Below are positions 1 through 9,623 of a stretch of DNA of 34,303 bases, one piece after another. Each line of letters opens with the position of its first letter. Within the stretch, counting starts at the first letter, position 1. Both the position numbers and the translations under genes were made by a program. Origin of the DNA: Smittium mucronatum (taxonomy: Eukaryota; Kickxellomycota; Harpellomycetes; Harpellales; Legeriomycetaceae); assembly GCA_001953115.1 (NCBI GenBank), contig LSSL01007700.1, positions 1 through 34,303 on the forward strand, given 5' to 3'. Below the pieces are notes generated by a model that made no database searches, was not told the origin of the DNA, and worked only from the letters and a program-made list of their open reading frames with translations.

Positions 1-575
1 ACTATTATCATAACTACAATAATCTTCTCTGTCGGACTAACGGCTGCGTGCCTACAGAAAAGGGGTGCAATCTACCAACCGAAAGACCCCACCCCCCTCT
101 GACATTTCTTTAAGTAGGCGTGTGGCTGAGGTTAATTGAAGTCAAGAATTGAGTTTTTTGTCAACAAAATATCGTTCATTGAATCCAATGAGCTCCTAGT
201 CAGAGCATACTTCTAACAGGTTTAATAAAATTAGGCTCCCACCAAAACGTGGGTTTGGTCGACATGGATCTCCTAAAAATAGCTGTTAGACGCTGAGATC
301 CGTCTGACCGTCGAACGCTGGACTTGTGCACTAGACTATGTCTCAGCTGTGCTAAACGATCGGTTCCTCCTGTTTCTAGATGGTCCTCCTCTGGAATCGC
401 TGTCCTCCGAATCGCTGTGCGCTATCTCCACTACTCCCAACCAAGAATAGTGCAACGCTGTGCGCTGTCTCCACTACTTCCAACCAAAAATAGTACAACG
501 CTGCGTGAAATTTTAGTCTGGTATACTTCGAAAAGTGCACTATTAAGCCCCTAAACCACGGAAGGTATTTCACTC
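1..575. repeat. Moderately GC-rich interspersed repeat of unknown class; truncates DIRS copy A
   Basis: This block has clearly more G and C than the DNA further right. Its first 240 bases share an ordered series of similar blocks with 22757-22983 on the same strand (for example ATAACxACAAxAAT near 9, GGCTGCGT near 43, CTTxAAGxAGGC near 110, TAGGCTC near 231), so it is a repeat with at least two copies here. It contains a 43-bp tandem duplication at 413-498. No reading frame longer than about 75 codons occurs and none shows a domain I recognise. It occupies the place where the tyrosine recombinase of the minus-strand DIRS copy A would be expected, so it may be a separate element inserted there or a sequence brought in by a deletion. 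The right boundary near 575 is approximate. Confidence 0.45.
413..498. repeat. Tandem duplication, two 43-bp units
   Basis: Unit 1 is 413-455 and unit 2 is 456-498. They align without gaps and differ at only five positions, all C/T or A/G transitions. Both begin CGCTGTGCGCT and end in AGTxCAA. A third start, CGCTGCGTG, follows at 499, and a partial CGCTGT precedes the first unit. The array lies inside the unknown repeat at 1-575. Confidence 0.85.
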
Positions 576-739
576 TTAGGGGAACTCAATTAGATAATTG
601 ATTATTTGAGATGAGCATGTTGGTGCATTGATATCATAAAATATTTTTCGGACTAATAACCGCTATTTGGTAGCACTGTATCTATATCAACGTTTGATAC
701 GTCGTTTTTGGAAGCTATAAAATTAATGCGTAATTTCTG

Positions 740-1530
740 AGACATCGGTCTCTGAGGAAACCCCTCCGATCCTACAAGTGATTGATTTCCTGTATTTTTT
801 TTGAGAGCAGAGGATTTTCGTTTTTGGATCCAGAATTACCGTGTTTGCTAGCTGAAAACGAGGCTGGGTCACTGAAAGAAATATCAGGCCAAAGAGCCAT
901 GATGCTTATTTCCAAATTGGATTCACTAAGATCATATTTATTTGATCAATGCTTACGTTCTGTAAGGTCTGAGTTATCAGATTCCAGAGCAAGAATCCGT
1001 ATGTATTGCTGAGCTGAAAATATTTTAATTTTATATCATTCTACCCTAGAACCTTGTTGTCTTGGAACCAGCTGAAATTCTTTTACGCCTTCCTGTCTTG
1101 ATTCGAACAAAAATATCCACATATTGTGAACTGTAGATATATCTCAGTGTATATTATATCTCTCATGACAGGTAAAATTCTGTTAAAGCAGTCAAATTGC
1201 TTGGAGCATCCGTTGGGCGCAGCAATGATGGAAAATATGTGACTTTTGGTTGATTTTTATTACTAAAACAGAATTTCCAAACATCTTGAGATATTTGCAA
1301 TCTTTTTTGGAAGGTTTTGTCCCGAATTTCCTAGAATAAGAGAGTGTGGTTGCGTTTTCTCAACATAATAAAACTGATATCCCAATCAAACTCTGAATAT
1401 TGAGTTAAGATAGAACCGTAAGAAGTATCTTGGTGTTGATGAGCATATTTTATTCTGATTTTATATAAGAACCCGATTATTTCTGAGATCCTATTACTAC
1501 AGCATAAGCTGAGTCACTTGAATCTGTGAA
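740..1530 (-). pseudogene. DIRS copy A RNase H and methyltransferase-like remnant
   Basis: Minus-strand frames give, in order, TDSSDSAYAVVIG near 1525-1485 (the first catalytic Asp region of a DIRS RNase H), ENATTLSYSRKFG near 1365-1320, then DIFxSNQDRKA and NFSWFQDNKVLG near 1120-1060. After these comes a segment with VNPIWK and a hydrophobic stretch. The matching blocks in copy B are TDVNGTA, ENMTTLAYVRKFGG, DIFDSLINKKV and YYSWFLDHKAIG. Frame changes and stops separate the blocks, so no product is expected. By analogy with the DIRS family, the second half corresponds to the Dam-like methyltransferase region. Weak similarity continues to about 740 (GGVSSETDVSEIT), which would be the start of the recombinase part. 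Confidence 0.65.
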
Positions 1531-2480
1531 GAGTTGTATTTCCAGAGTTACAGAAAAGAACTAGAGTATTTTCCACGTATTCTTCTGATTTTTTCAGAAA
1601 AACAGGTTCTGAGTGGCTGGTTTCTTCAGAAACACTGTTGATTTGCATGATTTCAAAATCGAAGACAACGATTTTGAGCTCTAGGAGCTGTCTGAGCATA
1701 AGAAGTACTGGCAGTAGCGTTATAGAAATTTATTGGGCTTTTTGAATTAAGCTCACCAGAAATTTCAATTTCGTCTAGCCAGCTTTAAGCAAATTGCTTT
1801 CATCTCTTTGGAGATCCCAGAACTTAGTGGACGGCACCACGAGAGCCATTTATCTGAGTTTTTATCACTTTAATCAGGTTTTTAATAGATTTTTGTGTTA
1901 TAATTTACTATCTCTCGTCGTTGAACTTTAATCTAAGCACCCAGAGATTAAGTATACTTTGCTTGTGATTACTATAAAATTTCCCTTGGAAGTTCCCATG
2001 ATTAACAGATCATCAAGATAAGCAAAGACTCCCATTTAGTTTGATTCTGCTCATTGCAGCACAGTTTGAATGATCTTTTTGAAGAAAAATGGACTCGGTG
2101 ATAGCAATAATAGCAGAACGCGAAAATAAAAGCTGCTTCCGTTCTTAAAAAACATGAGATATTTCATAGCTGCTTGCGCACCGGGATATGCATAAATGCA
2201 TCCTGTGTGTACAAATATCTCAGGTAATTCTTTCAACATATCATGATGAAGATTAATTGAGAATTATGTTTATTGAATTTCTGCCCTTCTACATGAATAT
2301 CGATCTTGCGAAGGTCTGATTCTGATCTTAGACCATCCTATTTCTTTCGGATTTTGAAAAGCTGGCTATAAAATCCAGGATAATTTGGAAGTACCTCTTC
2401 GATAAACAGTAAGACAAATTCACCCAAAATGAACTTACTGAACTCAAAGCTCAGATTATTTTTTAACGACGACAGATTAG
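1514..2480 (-). pseudogene. DIRS copy A reverse transcriptase remnant
   Basis: Read on the minus strand, fragments of a DIRS-type reverse transcriptase appear in the correct order. GFYSQLF followed by KK and GLR lies at about 2378-2320, then DLRKI. The block YLMFFKNGSSFYFRV with SPSPFFF and K is at about 2170-2070, and the catalytic AYLDDLLIMG has its YLDD codons at 2009-2020. The palm-distal QLLELK block is near 1695-1675. The ancestral frame has been broken at least between the SPSPFFF block and YLDD. The order and spacing match copy B, where the same blocks are GFYSNLF, RFCWNGKHY, SPHSFTK and YLDDLLII. The Asp pair of the active site survives, but the protein cannot be made. Confidence 0.8.
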
Positions 2481-2609
2481 AATTTGAGAGGCTGTATTCC
2501 TAATAAGGATTCTGGATTCCTTCAAAAATATTTTCGAAGCTCAGCTGCTGTCCGTTATTTTAAAACAAAAAGCATAAAATATAGCTATGCATCCTCTTAT
2601 TGGAGGTCC

Positions 2610-3442
2610 CTATTTGGTATCTAATGAGACCCCTTCACGCGGCACGCAACACCTTCCAAGAAAATTAGAAATTTGATCAAATGTCTTATTTGAGGAGCTG
2701 TAGTCTGTATTGGATGCAGCATTAGTTCTCTGCGCCGTAGCATTGCTGCTTCTGTAAGAATCCTTTGGAATATTAGCCTTTTGGAGCTTGATAAATGGCT
2801 GGATTATCTGTAATTTAAATGTAGGTTTATTTGCGATGAGGCTCTCCAACACTTCTTGATCAATAAGCGGTCTTGTTTCTGATTTGATGAGCTGAGTAGG
2901 CTTGCCTGACAGACAAAGTTCTCTATGAGGATTAACCGAACTATTTTTTGTTACATCTGTCACAATTTCTGCCAGGAGCGCTCTTATAGTGTTGGCAAAT
3001 AAGAAGTCATTGTCTTAAAAAATATTTTCTCCTAAAATATCCTGTATTCTACTGTTATGTGTAATAGATGGGAATTACTTTTTGGGCTAACTCTATCAAA
3101 GCCCCATAGAGAGAATAATCGGCCTTATTTACTTTTCTAGACGCTGTATCAACCGATTGCAGTGGTTTTAGTATGTATAATATATCCTGGGGGAAGAGTG
3201 TATTGCGTTCTTACCTATTTATTTGTTTAATGAGGACCTAAAAAAGTCTTCTTCAATCGATAGGAATGCATTTTTTATTTCTAGATATACTATGAGGTTG
3301 GTAACAGGGGACATTTTTGTAACGTACGGACCTTCTTAATCCACTGTAAGTTCCTTTTCTATCAGCAGTTTTTATGAATTTCATTAAGTGAATTAATTTT
3401 CTCCTGAATTGATACAGATTGAGATCCAGTCTCTCGTTCCAT
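2610..3442 (-). pseudogene. DIRS copy A gag-like ORF1 remnant
   Basis: A candidate start codon is at 3440-3442, preceded by an A-rich leader. The frame then breaks several times. The block SVDTASRKVNKADYSLYGAL near 3170-3110 corresponds to the SSAVKKADLAFYAIQ block of copy B. The last part, 2610-2963, is open for 117 codons and carries LSGKPTQLIKSE then TRPLIDQE, matching FTGNPEQFVESD then VRPLMESE in copy B. This pair of blocks is characteristic of the ORF1 (gag-like) protein of fungal DIRS elements as I know them. The tail is rich in Ser, Thr and Asn and ends in LGRCCVPREG. It would be a structural nucleoprotein of the retrotransposon; this copy is broken. Confidence 0.7.
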
Positions 3443-3650
3443 TTTTTTATTTTATGTGAGTATAATTATTTTATGAAATTTTTCAAAATTGAAAAGCTTT
3501 ATTTTGACATAGTACCTTCACGAAAGAAAAGATTATTATTATTGTCTAAACTTTACTCAACAGTATTAGTCATAAGATCTATTTAGTTAAATATTTCACT
3601 TACATTTGTTAGTTAAATTCGGTTTATTTTTACTCAATAAAATGATAACT

Positions 3651-3673
3651 CTTAATATTTATTCTATTTAGTG
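3651..3673. repeat. Degenerate terminal inverted repeat of DIRS copy A
   Basis: CTTAATATTTATTC followed by TATTTAGTG aligns with the terminal repeats of copy B (CTTAATATGAACCC then ATCCAATG) and of the miniature element (CTTAATATGAATCC then GCCCTTAGT). Several differences are C-to-T changes. The AxATGATAACxCTTAATAT context just inside it is shared with copy B, which supports the placement. Confidence 0.55.
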
Positions 3674-6600
3674 TAAAATGACCTTATATATAAATTCTTT
3701 GGAATTTTTTTTTTCTCTTTTGATTTATTAAGCGAAAAATTTGGGTCTTTTTTATAAAAATAACATTTTATCTAAATAATTTAGTCAAATATGGGCAGAA
3801 AATTTTAAATTTTTTTTTTTTTTCGATTTCATTTTTAATAACCATAAATAAATTCAAAAAAGCCTTTAAATTTATCAAAGAAAGATCATAGTTTATTTTT
3901 GATTATAATTAACTCAAAATTTACAATTTAATTAATGTCTTCTACGTGACTTTGTTATCTATAAACTATAGAGATGATATTTTAAAGTACCTCTTTAGAT
4001 ATTAAAGAATTTTTTTAAATATAAATATTAATCTGAAACTTGTATCGAAAATTAAGATTCCTATAATATAAAGTGTATCCAATATAAATTATTTTTAAAA
4101 AAAACCATAATATTTATCCTCTATTAGTTCTGAAAAATAAATTTATTGAATTAAACATTAAGGAGCGAGACTAATTAGGGCAAACTTAACATTGGATACT
4201 AGAATTATTTTAGTTTAACACAATAACTATGATGTATTCAAAAATAAACAGATTCTAATTTTTGAAATATAACTTAAAATAACTTATAGAGGTTTTGTTC
4301 CTATTTATACACAGGAATCCAATATTTTAAATTCATTAGGGGGTATAAATCAAAATACTTATTTTTTATATTATGAATCCTACAAAAAAATAAGTTGTTT
4401 TGATCACAGAAAATAAAAAAGTAGTTTATTAATACAAATTGCTATTTAAAGTTTCAAATATAAAATAATAAATGAATATTTATAGGTGTAAGTAGCATTA
4501 GATTTTCAATAAAAGTAAACTTTCGATCTTTACCATTTTCTAGACTCACCTTTTATAAGACTATATAATCTTATCAAATATCTTCATTTTTTTTATGTAG
4601 AAACCAAAAAAGAGTGCTCGGGGTATGGGGGGGGGGTGTGGAGAAAATACAAGTAAATACTTAACTTAAATATTTTAAAATATTACTATTGATATTTACT
4701 TTGAGATAAATGATGCCTAACTGCAGTTTTATATTCATAATTAAATTATTTATTAGAATAAGAGATATTGTATTTAAGAAAAATATTATAAGAATTTTTT
4801 AGGAGAAAAACGAAAATGATAAAGCAAAAAAAGATTCGTCCCCCGCTAAAAATCATCATTTTGACTTAAATACTCAAAAAATAACATCTTTAAATTTAGT
4901 GAAATTTTTAATAGTAAAAAATCTGGAAAATAAGATGTAAAGAAAAAATATGTGATAGAACCAATATTTTATTTATATTGAACAAGTTTATATGATTTTG
5001 AAGAGAATTAACAGAAAAATAAGTTCAGTGTATTGTATCTTTTTTCTTATCCTATAATTTTGCCATATTAAAATGGTATAAAAAATTAAAATATCCAAAA
5101 AAAAATTTTATAAGCATTATCCAAACTCTGGTTTTAAAAATGCTATAAATTCGATGGAAATTATGATATATTTTTTGGCATCACTCTAGGTTCTAAAATC
5201 AAAAAATTTAATGGGTTTTGTTGGAATTTTATTATCTTATATACAATGAAGATATATATGTAGAGAGGTCTGCTTTTCAGATGTCTCTTTCCTTCTTAGG
5301 ACTATCCTTTCAGCGGGCTGGTGAGACTCGTTCTCAGTTTTAGCAGTTTTTGTATCCTGAATTTCCTGAACCATCTTATATACTGAACTGGAGTTTTCTT
5401 CTTCCAATGAACTTATATTTTTTATTTCATTTTTTTTTTCTTTTGTTAATTTTTTTGTTTTTTTTTGTTTATATAATTTTGTAAATTCTATTTTTTTTTC
5501 GCTAGTTTTAAAAAAAAGTAAACTAGTGATTGTATTATATGAATAGAAGTAAAAAAAAGATAATAGACAATTAGATGTGAAATTTTTATTGAATTTAGTT
5601 AGGTATTTCTTTAACGAATATTTTTTAACTAAAAAAAAGTATTGTTTTTTTAAATTGTTTGACTCTCAGAACTTTTTTTTTTTTTTGATAAAATTTCTCG
5701 GTGTCCTTCTTTTTGCCGAACCAAGAGCAGCTTTTTATATACAAGTGAGGTCTTTGTTTGTTAAAGTTCATCCCAATGGTGTATCTTCCTTTGTGTTTTC
5801 ACATTAAAAAATCATGAAAGATTATCCTCTTTCCAAAACTTCTTTGTAAAAGATTTACCTCATTTTTTTTTCTCTTTCTTTTTTTTTTCTTTTTCAGTTT
5901 TTTTTCCGGGAACAGATTCCCATAAAATATCCAAAGCTATCCTATTCGCTCATATATTTTCTTTAATTTTTTTCCCTTTATGTTCAATAAAACTTCCACA
6001 TATATATAACTTATTAGTAAATGAAAAAAAATAAATTAAAATCAAACATTTTAATTAAAGTTATAAATCATGTTTGTGAATAAAAGAGTTAAAGATTGAA
6101 ACACAAAAGAGGAAGGTATATAAATAATATATTTACATATATGTGTTTTTTTTTTTTATTTCAGGACTATAAGTTCTTGATTGTAAAAATTATTTCAAAG
6201 TGCAAATTTATATTTTTTAGTTAAATTCAAATTATTTTTTTTAAAATAGGTTTTAGGAGAAAAATCGGTGTTTGATGTTTTTTTAGTTTCACATTATATA
6301 AAAAATGTATAGATGTGATTTTTTCTCGATTAATTATTATTTAGAGACATATAATTTAATAAAATCAGATATAAATTATAATTTTTATATTAAAAAAGTT
6401 TTATTGTTATTTCTTTAAATCCTATACATGTTTTTTAAATATTAAAATGAGAAGACGCTATTAATAATTTCCAATGAAAAGATGGAAAAAATATTAAACT
6501 CTTTAATTTTTAATTTATATCCAATTTTTATTGTTAAACGTGAAATTATGCAAGCCCTAAATGCCTTCTAAAAAACTTAGTGATAAAAAAACATCAAGAT

Positions 6601-9311
6601 CCGTTAAATCACCTCCAACTTTATATATAAAAGGTTTATTAAATTATAATAATATTAAACATATTTTTTTGAAAATTTTCTCGGGTAAAAGTAATCATAA
6701 AAGAACATTAGAGAAAATTAAAATGGTATTTTTTGTAAAAAAATATAAATTTGATGCAAGTGGAATTCAATTCAGAATATATATTTGCCCGTATTTTCAA
6801 AAATTCGGGGTAAAATATCATAACCGCATTAACTGTGCTCAAAATTATGTCACATATTTTTAACTTTTAAAGCTAGACGTTTTCGTTAATTGATCTCATT
6901 TAGATATAAAAAAGGAGTGTCAAACTTATATTTCTATTAAATCGGTTGAAATATACTTAAATCGGAGTAAAATTAAGAGTAATTATTTTCTTTGAATTTA
7001 AATTTTTTTGAATAGAATACAAATTTATGTTTAACCTCCGGATATTATTTATGGTCCATTCCCCTATTAATTTAATTTTAAATTAAAAGTTTGGTACGCT
7101 ATCTTAATAGTCGAAGGGCAAATTATGGAGGAGTATGCAGATAAGCCAGACCTATTTAACAAATTACACTCTTATTATTTATTTATTTATTGAAAAAAAA
7201 ATCCTTCAATATATGCACCCACAATAATCTAAGCGATTTTTGCTTGCAATAACTTCCATATAAAATGGACTTATATCAAAAAAATGAGGCTAAATCCAAT
7301 TACAGATAACAAAAAAGTAGCTATTAATTAAAATTATTATACTTAGTTGAATCAAGGAATTTTATTGCAATTTTTGCTATTAAAACTATTAAACAAGAAT
7401 AAGAGGATTTCTATTAGCTTTTTTTGATTTTTTATAATTGCTATAAGTAGTAATGTTTAGGAATATAAGAATTTTTTTTTTATCCTTTTGATACTTCTCA
7501 AAAAGAAGATAATAGAAAAAAATACCTAATTTAAGCGTCCTCCACTTCCTCACTATAAATTATAAATTATAAATTATATTTTAATCAACCAAAAAAAATC
7601 CTTTTACTCTAATATCTTGGTCAGACTCTAATTAATTATATTTTAATTTTTGTTGGTTAAATATCTTAATAGTTCAATATGTTAATTAAAATGTGAAGTA
7701 ATCATAGTTTTAGAATGAAGGGCAAAAAAAAAAGGAAAAAAAATGCTTTCCAGCTAAAATCTAATATAAAATAAATCATCAAAAATCGACTGTACCCGAG
7801 TATACTAACCCTAAAAATGTGTGACCCTACTCGATGCCAAAAAAATCCCCTCGACGGCACTAATAAATAAAAAGCTCGCTTATTTAATAATTTTTTCGGG
7901 GTTAATTTTCTATGTAATTTAAAAGTCAATTAGATGATCAGCATTTCCATGCTGTAAGTATTTTGCTTTTGTGACACGAGCTTGTGATAAAAATCGGCTA
8001 ATAAAATTACACAAGTCGAAAGAAAAAAATATATAGGTAAGTATGATTATCTAAAACCAATTAAATTTATTTTAATTTATCTTTGTGGTGGTAAATAGGC
8101 TGCGGAGGCTAAGAACCAATGCTAGAGTGACAAAATTAGCGAATATTTTATCCATAGATGTTAAGCGCCCTATAATATTTGAAAGAACAAACCCGCGTTG
8201 AAATCAGCTCCCCGAAAACGAAAAATATATGAGCTCTGCCCACAAGCTTGTCTCATTAAATTAAGGATGTAACGCAATCAGAGTGTTAAGAAATTGGATT
8301 TTCTAATAAAGAAATTTCTGCCGGTAGGATATTAAAATCGTAGGCATCAATCTGCTGCTACCAAAAAATAGAATGTTTGGAAACAATAGCTCAGTTGAAA
8401 AGGATTTTTTAATCTAGAAAAGCCGTATTTATTGAACTGATATAACTACATCGTTCCAAAACTCTTCCTATATCCAATAAAAATGACCCAATCAAGAGAC
8501 TTTGAAATCTTGTATATTCTATAGTAGATATATGTAAAGATTTTAATTTTGATTTGGTAATTATTTTGGGGAATTTTCGAGGATATAATTTGCTTTATTA
8601 TCATCGAAAAAAATATGAAACTCTAGTATAGATCTAGATAGTTTCTAAAGTGAAGCGAAGTAAGGGGGGGGGGAGTTAAGATATGTAAATTTATTGAGCT
8701 GTTTTAACTATTTCAGAAGTCAAATTACTGAATAAAAAAATTTAATTTTGGCAAAGATAATAGAATTTTTATATCTAATCGGTGTATTATGTAATAAAAA
8801 TACGATTATTTATACAGTAAAAATTTATGGTATGAGATTTTTACTTGTCAAAAATTCATTCTAGTAAGATAAAATGGCCAATTATCGGACATAAGATGCC
8901 ATTTTTGTTGACCAGAGTTATAAAGAATATTGCTATGAGAAGATATTGGTCGAAAATAACAGCCTTGCTGATGAATATTAACACATAAATAATGGATCTT
9001 TTTGGACTAGAAGTGCCATTTTTCACCACAACAGCCATGGGATTTGATTTTAAACCGTCAATGTTCGCCAAAAATAGATTCCTCTTAGTCTAATATTAAT
9101 TCAAAATTTTTTTTGGGAAAAAATTGTCTTTATTGCTGAAAAAAGCTATATTACTGTATTTAAAACAACATATATTGGATAAAATTTGTAGATTTATGAC
9201 TCAATATCATTGAAAGAAAATTGTTATTTTTTCTGCAGGAGATTAATTTATTTATTTATCTCTTTAATTGGTTGCTGATGCCATTTATCTTCAAAAATGA
9301 AAACATAATCA
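3674..9311. other. AT-rich intergenic DNA without a convincing gene
   Basis: This stretch is dominated by A/T homopolymers and short tandem runs: a T-rich tract at 5400-5480, pyrimidine tracts near 5860-5920 and TATAAAT units near 7553-7578. There are two isolated runs of exactly ten G at 4627-4636 and 8664-8673. A somewhat GC-richer island at about 7780-8430 has no continuous frame and may be an old, eroded repeat. Open frames of 60-100 codons exist, but they are Lys-, Asn-, Phe- and Ile-rich as expected from composition. The one at 6561-6863 is the least trivial and is listed separately. Confidence 0.6.
6561..6863 (+). CDS. Uncertain 100-codon open frame, possibly a LINE ORF1 relic
   Basis: The frame is strongly basic (Lys-rich) and has an N-terminal stretch PSKKLSDKKTSRS followed by PPTLYIKGLLNYNNIKHIF. 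The TLYIKGL then NxIK arrangement, followed by KIKMVFFVKK, is vaguely like the ORF1 protein of zygomycete LINE elements, where a short Y(I/V)KG block precedes a small fold. No zinc knuckle and no downstream endonuclease or reverse transcriptase was found on the plus strand. Base composition is like the surrounding AT-rich DNA, so chance is a serious alternative. I do not assign a function. Confidence 0.2.
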   Translation: MPSKKLSDKKTSRSVKSPPTLYIKGLLNYNNIKHIFLKIFSGKSNHKRTLEKIKMVFFVKKYKFDASGIQFRIYICPYFQKFGVKYHNRINCAQNYVTYF

Positions 9312-9599
9312 TTTATAATCTAAAGTTAATTTAGTATTTGACGAATATTAACTAATATTAACATATATTATACTAAGGATGGATTCATATTAAGTTTTAT
9401 AATCTTTATTAATAAATCATCGAAAATTTAAAAAAAATATTTAAATATACTCTATGGTACGCTTTCTCGATGACCTTATCATATTTTAGCAAAAGTATAA
9501 CATAAATGGTGCATTGGGTGAGTGTGCCTTAATATGAATCCGCCCTTAGTATAATATTAGTTAATATTCATAAAAGACCAAATTAACTTTATATTATAC
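9312..9599. repeat. Long imperfect palindrome enclosing a miniature DIRS-related element
   Basis: The left arm (9312-9394) and right arm (9528-9599) are inverted copies. From the centre outward they share CTTAATATGAATCC, then TTAGTATAATA, then TTAGTTAATATTC, then AAATTAACTTTA. The left arm has a short extra segment near 9361-9368. The spacer is about 133 bases. The outer end of the right arm lies 2 bases from the terminal repeat of DIRS copy B. A single strand could fold into a large hairpin. Confidence 0.8.
9372..9550 (+). mobile_element. 179-bp miniature non-autonomous DIRS-related element
   Basis: It is bounded by 23-bp inverted repeats, ACTAAGG(AT)GGATTCATATTAAG at 9372-9394 and its complement at 9528-9550, with two mismatches. 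The core of these repeats (GGATGxxTTCxTATTAAG) matches the terminal repeats of copy B. Inside, about 130 bases beginning at the left end are homologous to the 5' leader of copy B, read in the opposite direction. The shared blocks are ATCTTTATTAATAA, then TATGGTACGC, then CTCGATxACC. It has no coding capacity. Relative to copy B its orientation is inverted, with the 5' end at 9372. It is best explained as an internal-deletion derivative that kept the ends and leader. A conventional DNA-transposon MITE is less likely because the interior is DIRS leader. Confidence 0.75.
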
Positions 9600-9601
9600 G
9601 C

Positions 9602-9623
9602 CATTGGATGAATTCGTATTAAG
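9602..9623. repeat. Terminal inverted repeat of DIRS copy B, left (element 3' end)
   Basis: CATTGGATG, two variable bases, TTC, one variable base, TATTAAG. It is the inverted partner of 13579-13600. The open frame of the recombinase runs straight through it on the minus strand and stops just outside the element. Confidence 0.88.

Larger units (their letters stand above)
576..3673 (-). mobile_element. DIRS-like retrotransposon, decayed copy A (3' part missing)
   Basis: This minus-strand relic runs from a degenerate terminal repeat at 3651-3673 through gag, reverse transcriptase, RNase H and a downstream region, in the same order as copy B at 9602-13600. The 5' leader is also shared with B: GTACCTTCACGAAAGAAAAG near 3512 against GTACCTTTGCGAAAGAAAAG near 13461, and ATAAxATGATAACxCTTAATAT at the end. 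The gag start codon lies about 231 bases from the terminus, against about 212 in B. Many stops and frameshifts make it non-functional. The catalytic end of the tyrosine recombinase is not recognisable, and the sequence turns into an unrelated repeat near 575. A and B are clearly diverged from each other, so they are either old copies or different subfamilies. Confidence 0.8.

Noticed and set aside
324..554. Open frame of 76 codons in the left repeat
   Set aside because: It is Ser/Arg/Leu-rich, is partly created by the 43-bp tandem duplication and has no recognisable domain.
8100..8260. Minus-strand words GADFNAG and AAYLPP, reminiscent of LINE endonuclease
   Set aside because: They occur in the wrong order for that domain and are separated by stops, so chance is more likely.
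8856..9071. 71-codon minus-strand frame faintly like a LINE endonuclease fragment
   Set aside because: Only a vague resemblance (VVVKNGTSS followed by a hydrophobic strand). The catalytic blocks are absent and nothing upstream or downstream supports it.
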